From Paraburkholderia susongensis (lineage in GTDB: Bacteria > Pseudomonadota > Gammaproteobacteria > Burkholderiales > Burkholderiaceae), in assembly GCF_900177725.1 (NCBI RefSeq), contig NZ_FXAT01000009.1:186001-250000 (forward strand): a stretch of DNA of 64,000 nt, given 5' to 3'. A program made the position numbers and the translations under genes. The notes beneath the pieces are model-generated. The model saw nothing but the letters and a program-made list of their open reading frames with translations. It had not been told where the DNA came from and made no database searches. Shown one piece after another: positions 16,288-24,737 of this stretch (its first letter is position 1; every line of letters begins with the position of its first letter).

Positions 16288-17652
16288 ATGTTTGAAAAAA
16301 TCCTCATTGCCAATCGTGGCGAGATCGCGCTTCGTGTCCAGCGCGCTTGCCGCGAACTCGGCGTCAAGACGGTCGTCGTCTATTCGGAAGCCGACAAGGA
16401 AGCCAAGTACGTGAAGCTCGCCGACGAGGCGGTCTGCATCGGCCCGGCGCCGTCGAATCTGAGCTATCTGAACATGCCCGCGCTCATCAGCGCGGCCGAA
16501 GTCACCGACGCCGAAGCGATCCACCCCGGCTACGGCTTCCTCTCGGAGAACGCCGACTTCGCCGAGCGCGTCGAGCAGTCCGGCTTCACCTTCATCGGCC
16601 CGCGTCCGGAAACGATCCGCATGATGGGCGACAAGGTCACGGCCAAGCAGACCATGATCAAGACCGGCGTGCCGTGCGTGCCGGGCTCGGAAGGCGCGTT
16701 GCCGGATGATCCGAAAGAGATCGTGAAGATTGCGCGCCAGATCGGCTATCCGGTCATCATCAAGGCGGCGGGCGGCGGCGGCGGACGCGGCATGCGTGTG
16801 GTCCACACGGAAGCGGCGCTCGTCAACGCGGTCAACATGACCCGCGAAGAAGCCGGCCGCGCGTTCGGCAATCCGCAGGTCTACATGGAGAAATTCCTCG
16901 AGAACCCGCGGCACATCGAAATCCAGGTGCTGGCCGACTCGTTCAGGAACGCGGTGTGGCTCGGCGAGCGCGACTGCTCGATGCAGCGCCGTCACCAGAA
17001 GGTGATCGAGGAAGCGCCGGCGCCCGGTATCGCGCGCCGCCTGATCGAGCGCATCGGCGATCGTTGCGCGGACGCCTGCAAGAAGATGGGCTACCTCGGC
17101 GCGGGCACGTTCGAATTCCTGTATGAAAACGGCGAGTTCTACTTCATCGAAATGAACACGCGCGTGCAGGTCGAGCATCCGGTGACCGAGCTGATTACCG
17201 GTGTCGACATCGTGCAGGAACAGATCCGCATCGCGGCCGGCGAAAAGCTCACGTTCCGCCAGCGCGACATCCAGTTCCGCGGCCATGCGATCGAATGCCG
17301 GATCAACGCCGAAGATCCGTTCAAGTTCACGCCGTCGCCGGGACGCCTGACGTCATGGCACATGCCGGGCGGCCCCGGCATCCGCGTCGATTCGCACGCG
17401 TACAACGGCTATTTCGTGCCGCCGAACTATGATTCGATGATCGGCAAGCTGATCGCCTACGGCGCGACGCGCGAACAGGCCATCATGCGGATGCGCATCG
17501 CGCTGTCGGAAATGGTGGTCGAAGGCATTCAGACCAACATCCCGCTGCACCGCGAGCTGATGCTCGACGCGAAGTTCGTCGAAGGCGGCACCAGCATTCA
17601 CTACCTCGAAAACCGGCTGGCCGCGCGCCAGCAGGTCGCGGAAGAAGCGTAA
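16288..17652 (+). CDS. accC: Biotin carboxylase subunit of acetyl-CoA carboxylase
   Basis: ATP- and bicarbonate-dependent carboxylation of biotin on AccB. From the ATG at 16288 it has 454 residues and begins MFEKILIANRGEIALRV, the standard N-terminus. A second in-frame ATG 7 codons upstream (16267) is less likely because the family starts at MFEK-like sequences; neither has a strong ribosome site. The ATP-grasp glycine loop AAGGGGGRGM, the bicarbonate-site region EMNTRVQVEHPVTE and the biotin-site arginine region are all present. It is followed by prmA after 3 bases. Confidence 0.97.
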   Translation: MFEKILIANRGEIALRVQRACRELGVKTVVVYSEADKEAKYVKLADEAVCIGPAPSNLSYLNMPALISAAEVTDAEAIHPGYGFLSENADFAERVEQSGFTFIGPRPETIRMMGDKVTAKQTMIKTGVPCVPGSEGALPDDPKEIVKIARQIGYPVIIKAAGGGGGRGMRVVHTEAALVNAVNMTREEAGRAFGNPQVYMEKFLENPRHIEIQVLADSFRNAVWLGERDCSMQRRHQKVIEEAPAPGIARRLIERIGDRCADACKKMGYLGAGTFEFLYENGEFYFIEMNTRVQVEHPVTELITGVDIVQEQIRIAAGEKLTFRQRDIQFRGHAIECRINAEDPFKFTPSPGRLTSWHMPGGPGIRVDSHAYNGYFVPPNYDSMIGKLIAYGATREQAIMRMRIALSEMVVEGIQTNIPLHRELMLDAKFVEGGTSIHYLENRLAARQQVAEEA

Positions 17653-17655
17653 GTC

Positions 17656-18558
17656 ATGAGCTATCGGGAACTGGTCGCCGAACTGGCGCGCGAGCACGCG
17701 GAGGAATTCTCCGACGCGCTGCTCGAGCTGGGCGCGCTGTCCGTGTCGGTCGAAGACGCGGACGCCGACACGCCCGACGAGCAGCCGCTCTTCGGCGAGC
17801 CCGGTCTCACGCCGGACCGCACGGCGTGGCAACGCTCGCGCGTGATCGCGCTGCTCGCGCCGGAACACGAACCGGCGGTGCTGCTGACCGCCGCGGCGAA
17901 CGAAATCGGGCTCGACACGGCGCCGTCGTTCAGTGTGCGCGAAGTCGAGGAGCAGGATTGGGTGCGGCTCACGCAGTCGCAGTTCGATCCGATCCAGATC
18001 GGCGAGCGCATCTGGGTCGTGCCGTCGTGGCACGATGCGCCCGATCCCGACGCGCTCGTGCTGGAACTGGACCCGGGTCTCGCGTTCGGCACCGGCAGCC
18101 ACCCCACCACGCGCCTGTGCATGGAGTGGATAGAGCAGTCGGTCAAGGCCGGGCAGTCCGTGCTCGACTACGGCTGCGGCTCCGGCATTCTCGCGATTCT
18201 CGCGAAGAAGTGCGGCGCGAATCCGGTGATCGGCATCGACATCGATCCGCAGGCGGTCGAATCGGCACGCCACAACAGCGAGCGCAACCATGCCGAAGTC
18301 ACCTACGGCTTGCCTGACGCATGTCCGGCCGGCGAATTCGACGTCGTGGTCGCCAATATCCTGTCCAATCCGCTGAAGCTGATGGCGTCGATGCTCGCGT
18401 CGAAGGTCAAGCCGGGCGGACGCATCGCACTGTCGGGCATTCTCGCGCGCCAGGCGGACGAAGTCGCGCAGGTGTACGCGCGCTGGATCGATATCGGCGT
18501 ATGGCGCGAACATGAGGGTTGGGTGTGCCTTACGGGAACGCGCCGCGAAAGCCATTAG
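17656..18558 (+). CDS. prmA: Ribosomal protein L11 methyltransferase
   Basis: S-adenosylmethionine-dependent methylation of ribosomal protein L11. It has 300 residues, the normal length. The N-terminal substrate-recognition domain is followed by ELDPGLAFGTGSHPTTRLC and the SAM-binding motif VLDYGCGSGILAI (about 165), then the NILSNPL catalytic loop. The ATG is 3 bases after the accC stop, so it is cotranscribed with accBC, as in many proteobacteria. Confidence 0.95.
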   Translation: MSYRELVAELAREHAEEFSDALLELGALSVSVEDADADTPDEQPLFGEPGLTPDRTAWQRSRVIALLAPEHEPAVLLTAAANEIGLDTAPSFSVREVEEQDWVRLTQSQFDPIQIGERIWVVPSWHDAPDPDALVLELDPGLAFGTGSHPTTRLCMEWIEQSVKAGQSVLDYGCGSGILAILAKKCGANPVIGIDIDPQAVESARHNSERNHAEVTYGLPDACPAGEFDVVVANILSNPLKLMASMLASKVKPGGRIALSGILARQADEVAQVYARWIDIGVWREHEGWVCLTGTRRESH

Positions 18559-18605
18559 AATAAGGCGTATTGTCCAACCAACGGCCCTCGGGCTTTACGG
18601 CTCAT

Positions 18606-19988
18606 ATGCTCCTGGCGACGCGTTGCCCCTTCTGCGAAACCGTCTTTCGTCTGCAACCGGTGCAGCTTGCGCAGCGCCGCGGTCTCGTGCGCTGCGGACA
18701 CTGTCAGGAAGTCTTCGACGCGTCGAGCAGCCTGTTCGACGTCACTGAAGGCGGCGATTTTTCCACCGCCAAACCTGTCGCCGCGGCAGCCGCGATCGAG
18801 GCGCTGTCGGGCGTGCGTCAGAAAAGCCCGGATTTCAGCGCCGAAGCGTCGGCCCCGTGGGTGTCCGCCTCCGAAAGCACACTCGACAACCGTCTGCGTC
18901 ATCACGCCGACAGCATGCAGCTCTCGCCGCTGCCGCTCGGCAACGACGGCAACCCGCCGCCCACTCCCACGGCTGGTCACGCGACGGCTCACGCGAGCGA
19001 ACCGGAGTTGCCCGCCGGCGGCTTCGCCGCGCCGATTCCCGCGGATCACGAACCGACGCTCGCTGACGCGCCGCTCGAACCGTTTGCTTACCCGCCTGAC
19101 GAAGCGCTCCACGAAGCAACTGACAGACTCCCTGACGAAGCGCCTGCCGCGGCGCGTGTGCCGCCGCTGGCCGAGGAAGCGCCGCGCGTCTGGCACAGGA
19201 CCGAGCGCCCGGAGCCGTCCGCGATGGATGAGCCGGCGCTGCGTGACCCGGCGAGTCTGCGAGGCATCCCCGATAACGAACCGTATTTCGGTGCGGCCGG
19301 TTCAGGCGCGGCTGGCTTCGGCAATGCGGCGGGCTTCGGTGCGGCCACAGGCGCGGGCAATTCGGGCGCGGGCGGTCCGGGCGGCCCACGCCCTCCCGAA
19401 GGCTTCGCGCCCGCCGCATCGAGCGGCGAGCCGTTTTCTGTTACCCCCGTCAACGATGGCGCCGACCCGTTCCCTGTCATGCGCGAGCCTCGTCCCGCCG
19501 AAGCGAGGCGGATCGGCTGGCTCGTGACCGGTGTGGTCGTCGCGGCGCTGCTCATCATTGCACTGCTTGCGCAACTCGCGTGGTGGCAGCGCGAAACCGT
19601 GATGGTCAACCTGCCGCGCTCGCGGATCGTCTACGCGAAAATCTGCGCGCAGCTCGGCTGCCAGGTGACGCCGCCGCACGACATCGAAGGGCTGCTCGTC
19701 GAGCCGTCCGATCTGCGGCAGATCGACGGCCCGCACAAGCTCGAGCTGAAGATGCCGCTGCACAACCGCCTGAACATACCGCTCGCCTACCCCGCTATCG
19801 AACTCACGCTGCTCGACGACCAGAACAACGTCGCCGTGCGGCGCGTGCTGTGGCCGCAGGATTACGTGCCGCCCGGCACTGTGATCGCGGCCGGCCTGCC
19901 CGCTCATGCGACGCAGACGATGATCGTGCATCTCGACACCGGCAATGCGGTCGCCTCCAATTTCCGCGTGCAGATTTTTTATCCGTAA
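18606..19988 (+). CDS. Zinc-ribbon, DUF3426 family membrane protein
   Basis: A 460-residue protein of unknown function found downstream of prmA. The N-terminus is a zinc ribbon with two Cys pairs (CPFC at about 7-10, CGHC at about 31-34) of the MJ0042 type. A long Ala/Pro/Gly/Glu-rich, probably disordered stretch follows to about residue 300. Then come one transmembrane helix (GWLVTGVVVAALLIIALLAQLAW) and a C-terminal DUF3426 domain that ends IFYP. I chose the ATG at 18606; an upstream in-frame TTG at 18570 would add 12 residues. The topology suggests a cytoplasmic zinc ribbon and a periplasmic C-terminal domain. Partners are unknown. Confidence 0.85.
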   Translation: MLLATRCPFCETVFRLQPVQLAQRRGLVRCGHCQEVFDASSSLFDVTEGGDFSTAKPVAAAAAIEALSGVRQKSPDFSAEASAPWVSASESTLDNRLRHHADSMQLSPLPLGNDGNPPPTPTAGHATAHASEPELPAGGFAAPIPADHEPTLADAPLEPFAYPPDEALHEATDRLPDEAPAAARVPPLAEEAPRVWHRTERPEPSAMDEPALRDPASLRGIPDNEPYFGAAGSGAAGFGNAAGFGAATGAGNSGAGGPGGPRPPEGFAPAASSGEPFSVTPVNDGADPFPVMREPRPAEARRIGWLVTGVVVAALLIIALLAQLAWWQRETVMVNLPRSRIVYAKICAQLGCQVTPPHDIEGLLVEPSDLRQIDGPHKLELKMPLHNRLNIPLAYPAIELTLLDDQNNVAVRRVLWPQDYVPPGTVIAAGLPAHATQTMIVHLDTGNAVASNFRVQIFYP

Positions 19989-20057
19989 CGCACCCCCGCG
20001 CGTCCGCTCCCGGGCGGGCGCTTCACTGTCATTACTGACGCAATTTCGGAGCACAAC

Positions 20058-20558
20058 ATGAGTCAAGTCACGCTGGGTGGCAACCCGATCGAAGTAAGCG
20101 GCACGTTCCCGTCGGTGGGCCAGCAGGCCGCCGCGTTCTCGCTGGTCGGCAAGGACCTGAAGCCGCTGTCGCTCGCCGATTTCGCAGGCAAGCGCAAGGT
20201 GCTCAACATCGTCCCGAGCCTCGACACGCCGACCTGCGCGACGTCGACCCGCAAGTTCAACGAAGCGGCTGCGAAGCTCAGCAACACGGCCGTGATCGTC
20301 GTGTCGGGCGACCTGCCGTTCGCCGCTACGCGCTTCTGCACGACTGAAGGCATCGAGAACGTCGTGACGGCCTCGACATTCCGCGGCCATGAATTCGCAC
20401 AGGCCTACGGCGTCGACGTGACGAGCGGCCCGCTGACCGGCCTGACGGCGCGCGCCGTCGTCGTGATCGACGAGCACGACAAGGTCGTGCATGCCGAGCT
20501 GGTCGGCGAAATCAAGAACGAGCCGAATTACGACGCAGCACTCGCCGCGCTGAAGTAA
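20058..20558 (+). CDS. tpx: Thiol peroxidase (Tpx)
   Basis: Atypical two-cysteine peroxiredoxin that reduces peroxides using thioredoxin. It has 166 residues, the normal length. The peroxidatic Cys60 is in SLDTPTCATSTRKF and the resolving Cys94 in ATRFC, the standard Tpx spacing. No signal peptide is seen. A ribosome site (GGAG) precedes the ATG. A GC-rich hairpin (GCGCCGCG with CGCGGCGC, around 20580-20607) after the stop may terminate transcription although its T-tract is poor. Confidence 0.96.
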   Translation: MSQVTLGGNPIEVSGTFPSVGQQAAAFSLVGKDLKPLSLADFAGKRKVLNIVPSLDTPTCATSTRKFNEAAAKLSNTAVIVVSGDLPFAATRFCTTEGIENVVTASTFRGHEFAQAYGVDVTSGPLTGLTARAVVVIDEHDKVVHAELVGEIKNEPNYDAALAALK

Positions 20559-20653
20559 GCCGCGCGCGCACGAACCCCGGCGCCGCGCCTTCTCGCGCGG
20601 CGCTTTCGCAGCGTTGCACCTTTTTCCATCGCCTTTTTACAGGAACGCTCCCC

Positions 20654-21592
20654 TTGGCTACGCTCATCTGCGGCTCGCTCGCCTACGACAACATCATGAC
20701 CTTCGAAGGGCGCTTCCGGGAGCACATCCTGCCGGAGCAGGTCCACATCCTGAACGTGAGCTTTCTCGTGCCGACCATGCGCCGCGAGTTCGGCGGCTGC
20801 GCGGGCAACATCGCCTACGCGCTGCATCTGCTCGGCGGCGACGCGCGCATCATGGGCGCGATCGGCGCGGTCGACGCGCAGCTCTACATGGACCGGCTCG
20901 CGCAGCTCGGCCTGTCGACGGAGAACGTGCTCGTCGTGCCCGACACCTACTCGGCGCAGGCGATGATCACGACCGACCTCGAGAACAACCAGATCACCGC
21001 ATTCCATCCGGGCGCGATGATGCAGTCGCATTGCAACCGCGCCGACGAAGCGAAGGGGATCACGCTCGGCATCGTCGCGCCGGACGGCTACGACGGCATG
21101 GTTCAGCACTCGGAGCAACTGGCCGCCGAGGGCGTGCCGTTCATCTTCGATCCGGGCCAGGGTTTGCCGCTCTTCGACGGCGCGACGCTCCGGCGCATCA
21201 TTGAACTTGCTACCTATGTTGCGGTCAACGATTACGAAGCCCAACTCGTGAGCAACAAGACCGGCTGGTCGATCGAAGAGATGGCCAGCAAGGTCGAAGC
21301 ACTGATCATCACGCTCGGCGAAAAGGGCGCGCAGATCTATCATGGCGGCGGCATCGAAGAGATTCCGGCCGTCAAAGCCAAACAGGTGCTCGATCCGACC
21401 GGTTGCGGCGATGCATTTCGCGGCGGCTTGCTGTACGGTATCGAGAACGGTCTGGGCTGGGCCACCACGGGCCGTCTCGCCAGTCTGATGGGTGCATTGA
21501 AAATCGAGCAGCAGGGTCCGCAAAACTACTCGCCCAGCCGGGCGGAAATCAACGAGCGGTTCAAGCAGGCATTCGGATACGAGCTGTCCTGA
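20654..21592 (+). CDS. PfkB-family carbohydrate/nucleoside kinase
   Basis: A 312-residue ribokinase-fold kinase. The start is TTG at 20654 with AGGAA about 9 bases upstream, and the protein begins MATLICGSLAYDNIMTFEG. The family features are GGCAGNIAYALHLLGG near residue 40-55 and the C-terminal anion-hole motif DPTGCGDAFRGG (about 247-258), where Asp254 is the catalytic base. The pattern resembles adenosine/ribokinase-like members, but the substrate cannot be assigned by eye. It stands alone between tpx and the lipoprotein gene. Confidence 0.88.
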   Translation: MATLICGSLAYDNIMTFEGRFREHILPEQVHILNVSFLVPTMRREFGGCAGNIAYALHLLGGDARIMGAIGAVDAQLYMDRLAQLGLSTENVLVVPDTYSAQAMITTDLENNQITAFHPGAMMQSHCNRADEAKGITLGIVAPDGYDGMVQHSEQLAAEGVPFIFDPGQGLPLFDGATLRRIIELATYVAVNDYEAQLVSNKTGWSIEEMASKVEALIITLGEKGAQIYHGGGIEEIPAVKAKQVLDPTGCGDAFRGGLLYGIENGLGWATTGRLASLMGALKIEQQGPQNYSPSRAEINERFKQAFGYELS

Positions 21593-21617
21593 TACCGCGA
21601 GCTATGGGAGTTTGGGA

Positions 21618-22094
21618 ATGGGAACAACAAGTCGCCTGGTCGTCGCCACCTTGATCGCCAGTTCGCTGGCCATGTCGGGGTGTGCGGTCAATAGTAGTTC
21701 TCCCGACGTTTTCACCGCGTCGCAGGCGCAGCGTGAACAGACGGTCCGCATGGGCACGGTGGATAGTGTGCGTGCTGTGAGAATCAGTTCGAACAACGGC
21801 CAGCCGAGCGGCGTCGGCGCACTCGGCGGCGCCGCGCTCGGCGCGCTCGCGGGCAGCGCGATCGGTGGCGGCCGCGGCTCGGTCGCCACGGGCATCGTCG
21901 GCGGCGTCGGCGGCGCGGTTGCCGGCAACGCAGTCGAAAACCGTGTCGCAATGCGCGACGGCGTCGAGATCACCGTGCGACTCGACAACGGCGACATGCG
22001 CGCGATCACGCAAACCTCGACCGGCGAAATCTTCCGCGCCGGCGACCGCGTGCGGCTGCTGTCGAGCGGCGGCGTCACGCGCGTCACGCACTAA
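21618..22094 (+). CDS. Glycine-zipper outer-membrane lipoprotein
   Basis: A 158-residue SlyB/17-kDa-antigen-like lipoprotein. The signal peptide ends in a lipobox LAMSGC with acylated Cys22. The middle is a glycine-zipper region (GALGGAALGALAGSAIGGG, about 75-93, with a second repeat) typical of the 2TM glycine-zipper family. The C-terminus (EITVRLDNGDMRAITQ) is a short beta-rich domain. The chosen ATG at 21618 has GGGAG about 8 bases upstream. A terminator follows. Likely role is envelope integrity; this is family knowledge. Confidence 0.88.
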   Translation: MGTTSRLVVATLIASSLAMSGCAVNSSSPDVFTASQAQREQTVRMGTVDSVRAVRISSNNGQPSGVGALGGAALGALAGSAIGGGRGSVATGIVGGVGGAVAGNAVENRVAMRDGVEITVRLDNGDMRAITQTSTGEIFRAGDRVRLLSSGGVTRVTH

Positions 22095-22158
22095 CACCGG
22101 GCTTCCCCTCTCGCGCGGCCGCGCGCCGCTCTACTCCCGCGCCGCCACGACGACCTCG

Positions 22159-22194
22159 CACGCATGCGCCCTCACGGGTCCATGCGTGTTTTTT
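22159..22194 (+). terminator. Terminator after the glycine-zipper lipoprotein gene
   Basis: CACGCATG (22159-22166) pairs with CATGCGTG (22181-22188), followed directly by six T. Confidence 0.85.
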
Positions 22195-22299
22195 CGTCCG
22201 CAGATTTTTCGTGCGTGCGCAGTTTCCTCGCGACCACAACCCGATCCGTTTCCCGCACACGTGGCCGCCGCCGTCGAACCACGAGGCAAAACGCCAGGC

Positions 22300-22335
22300 A
22301 AAAAAAATCCCGCCACCGGAAAACCGGTAACGGGA
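22300..22335 (-). terminator. Terminator after the H1-like gene
   Basis: On the minus strand a stem CCCG..ACCGG with CCGGT..CGGG around a TTTT loop is followed by a run of T (the A-run at 22300-22307 on the plus strand). Confidence 0.88.
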
Positions 22336-22415
22336 GATTGACCGGGTTCGCTCAAAACTCGAGCGCGACCCGGTCATTGGACACATCATGCGATGTGCCC
22401 GATTACATCGACTGC

Positions 22416-23057
22416 TTACGGACGGCTGCCCGTCGGGAACGGCCATGCCGCTGCCGGGTTCAGCGCGGTCTTCACCGTCGCCGCCGGTGCGCTCGAGACA
22501 GCAGGCGCAGAGGGAGCAGGCGCAGCCTTCTTGGCGACAGCCTTCTTCGCAGGAGCAGCCTTCTTCGCAGGCGCAGCGGCCTTCTTCGCGGCAGCCTTCT
22601 TGGCAGGTGCGGCTTTCTTGGCGGCAGCCTTTTTCGCAGGCGCAGCCTTCTTGGCAGCGGTCTTCTTCGCTGCAGCCTTCTTCGCCGGTGCTGCCTTCTT
22701 GGCCGCGGCCTTCTTCGCCGGTGCCGCCTTCTTCGCTGCAACCTTCTTCGCTGCGACCTTCTTCACCGCAACTTTCTTCGCTGCAGCCTTCTTGGCGGGC
22801 GCCTTTTTCGCCGCGACCTTCTTCACCGCGACTTTCTTCGCTGCAGCCTTCTTGGCCGGCGCTGCCTTCTTCGCAGCAACCTTCTTCACCGCGACTTTTT
22901 TCGCTGCGACTTTCTTCGCTGCAACCTTCTTCACTGCGACCTTCTTCGCAGCGACTTTCTTCGCCGGTGCTGCCTTCTTGGCCGGAGCTGCCTTCTTAGC
23001 TGCGGTCTTCTTCGCTGCGGGTTTCTTGGCCGCGGCCTTCTTTGCAGTTGCCATCAT
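22416..23057 (-). CDS. Histone H1-like, lysine/alanine-rich nucleoid protein
   Basis: A 213-residue protein resembling eukaryotic H1 tails and Bordetella BpH1. Nearly all of it is tandem 5-6 residue units of the type KKVAA, KKVAV and KKAAPA, giving a strongly basic, disordered DNA-binding chain. A larger unit, KKVAVKKVAAKK, occurs four times. The final 30 or so residues are different: Ser/Ala/Pro-rich, ending in NPAAAWPFPTGSRP. A strong ribosome site (AAGGAG) lies 6 bases before the ATG. DNA repeats make length variation between strains likely. The role in chromatin compaction or global regulation is family-based inference. Confidence 0.92.
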   Translation of the reverse strand: MMATAKKAAAKKPAAKKTAAKKAAPAKKAAPAKKVAAKKVAVKKVAAKKVAAKKVAVKKVAAKKAAPAKKAAAKKVAVKKVAAKKAPAKKAAAKKVAVKKVAAKKVAAKKAAPAKKAAAKKAAPAKKAAAKKTAAKKAAPAKKAAAKKAAPAKKAAAKKAAAPAKKAAPAKKAVAKKAAPAPSAPAVSSAPAATVKTALNPAAAWPFPTGSRP

Positions 23058-23486
23058 TTTCTCCTTCAGGTTTTCAGATGAGGTCAGTTCAAACTACACC
23101 CTTCGTCAAAACCCGCTTCCCGCGGACGCTTCTCAGGGCGCGCGCTACGAAGCGGGCTATTCATCGGCGTACGCAGGTGCAACGCGCTTACGCTAATGAA
23201 TGCGGTTAGGCGCGCCGTGCCCCAAGGCACCGCGCGCCAGATCTGGTCGGCGTCGCGAGGCGACACCGGCAATTGCTTGATCGAGCCGCCGGCGATCACG
23301 CCAGCGGCTTTTTCCGGGGGGAAGTTTGCCCATCCCACTGAAGGGTTCGCAAAGTGCCTGTCATGTTTGTGGGCCGTCAAGGCACCGGGCACGCTTTGCA
23401 TCAGGCCGTTCTGCTCCTAATCCAAGTTGCCGCGACCGAAGCCGCGACATCCCCATCAATGAATGCATCTGCGACACGAACCCGGA
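23058..23486. other. Gap between nrdB and the H1-like gene
   Basis: These 429 bases have lower GC and no clear gene. One ATG-started reading frame on the minus strand (23084-23401, 105 codons) is listed separately at low confidence. I see no convincing terminator after nrdB, and no clear promoter for the H1-like gene, although TTGACG occurs at about 23113-23118 on the minus strand. Confidence 0.5.
23084..23401 (-). CDS. Doubtful small ORF between nrdB and the H1-like gene
   Basis: A 105-codon frame with an ATG start and an AGGAG 12 bases upstream, a poor spacing. The predicted product has no recognised domain or membrane segment. Its third-position GC looks lower than that of neighbouring genes, so it may not be translated. 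Confidence 0.2.
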   Translation of the reverse strand: MQSVPGALTAHKHDRHFANPSVGWANFPPEKAAGVIAGGSIKQLPVSPRDADQIWRAVPWGTARLTAFISVSALHLRTPMNSPLRSARPEKRPREAGFDEGCSLN

Positions 23487-24722
23487 TCACTCCCAGGTCA
23501 GCGCGCCGCCGGTTTGATATTCGATCACTCGCGTCTCGAAGAAATTGCGTTCCTTCTTCAGGTCGATCATCTCGCTCATCCACGGGAACGGGTTTTCCTC
23601 GTTCGGGTACAGCGGATCGAGACCGATCTGCTGGCAACGGCGGTTGCAGATGAAGCGCAGATAGCTCTTGAACATCGACGCATTGAGGCCGAGCACCCCG
23701 CGCGGCATCGTGTCTTCAGCGTAGCGATATTCAAGCTCGACCGCCTGCTGGAAGATCTCGCGGATTTCCGCACGGAACTCCGCGGTCCAGAGATGCGGGT
23801 TTTCGAGTTTGATCTGGTTGATCAGGTCGATGCCGAAATTGCAGTGCATCGACTCGTCGCGCAGGATGTACTGGTACTGCTCCGCCGCGCCGGTCATCTT
23901 GTTCTGGCGGCCGAGCGCCAGGATTTGCGTAAAGCCGACGTAGAAGAACAGGCCTTCCATCACACAGGCGAACACGATCAGCGAGCGCAGCAGAGTCTGG
24001 TCTGCCTCGAGCGTACCGGTCTTGAAGGCCGGGTCGGTCAGCACGTGGATGTACGGAATCAGGAATTCGTCTTTCTCGCGGATCGAGGAAACCTCGTGAT
24101 ACGCGTTGAAGATTTCGCCCTCGTCGAGCCCGAGCGACTCGACGATGTACTGGTAAGCGTGCGTGTGGATCGCCTCTTCGAACGCTTGACGCAGCAGGAA
24201 CTGGCGGCATTCGGGCGCCGTGATGTGGCGGTAGGTGCCCAGCACGATGTTGTTGGCGGCGAGGGAATCAGCCGTCACGAAGAAGCCCAGGTTGCGCTTG
24301 ACGATGCGGCGCTCGTCTTCGGTCAGCCCGTTCGGGTCTTTCCACAGGGCGATGTCGCGCGACATGTTCACTTCCTGCGGCATCCAGTGGTTGGCGCAAC
24401 CAGCCAGATACTTCTCCCAGGCCCACTTGTACTTGAACGGCACCAACTGATTGACGTCGGTCTGGCCGTTGATGATGCGCTTGTCGGCGACATTGACACG
24501 CGCTTCGGAGACCGCGGCTGCGTTGGCAACCGGGTTGGCTACATGCGCGACGGGAGCAACAGCGATGTCGTTCGCGAAGACTTCTTGCGCCGAGGCAGCA
24601 TGGGGAGCGGAACGCATTCCGATTTGCGAACCCACAGCCGATCCCGCAGCGTTGCGCAACACGTTCGGTTGCGTCGCGCTCGAGGGAGTTACGGTAGTGA
24701 TCTCGTCATCCCAGTTGAGCAT
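23487..24722 (-). CDS. nrdB: Class I ribonucleotide reductase, beta subunit
   Basis: Di-iron radical subunit of aerobic ribonucleotide reductase. From the ATG at 24722 (MLNWDDEIT) it has 411 residues; an ATG 4 codons upstream (24734) is an alternative. The first 60 or so residues are a low-complexity extension compared with E. coli NrdB. The iron-ligand and radical motif EAIHTHAYQYI matches ExxHxxxY, so the radical tyrosine is present as in classes Ia/Ib. The second ligand set lies in QYILRDESMHCNFGID. The C-terminal peptide, which docks on NrdA, ends YQTGGALTWE. It is separated from nrdA by about 650 bases, unusually far for these partners. Confidence 0.95.
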   Translation of the reverse strand: MLNWDDEITTVTPSSATQPNVLRNAAGSAVGSQIGMRSAPHAASAQEVFANDIAVAPVAHVANPVANAAAVSEARVNVADKRIINGQTDVNQLVPFKYKWAWEKYLAGCANHWMPQEVNMSRDIALWKDPNGLTEDERRIVKRNLGFFVTADSLAANNIVLGTYRHITAPECRQFLLRQAFEEAIHTHAYQYIVESLGLDEGEIFNAYHEVSSIREKDEFLIPYIHVLTDPAFKTGTLEADQTLLRSLIVFACVMEGLFFYVGFTQILALGRQNKMTGAAEQYQYILRDESMHCNFGIDLINQIKLENPHLWTAEFRAEIREIFQQAVELEYRYAEDTMPRGVLGLNASMFKSYLRFICNRRCQQIGLDPLYPNEENPFPWMSEMIDLKKERNFFETRVIEYQTGGALTWE

Positions 24723-24737
24723 AAATGTCACCATCAA

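Larger units (their letters stand above)
22095..22415. other. Gap between convergent lipoprotein and H1-like genes
   Basis: No gene is seen in this 321-base convergent gap. It contains one terminator for each flanking gene, listed separately. Confidence 0.7.

Noticed and set aside
22393..23196. Ala/Phe-rich 'membrane' frame opposite the H1-like gene
   Set aside because: The GCCTTCTT-type repeat is simply the reverse complement of Lys/Ala codons; the minus-strand gene has the ribosome site and terminator.
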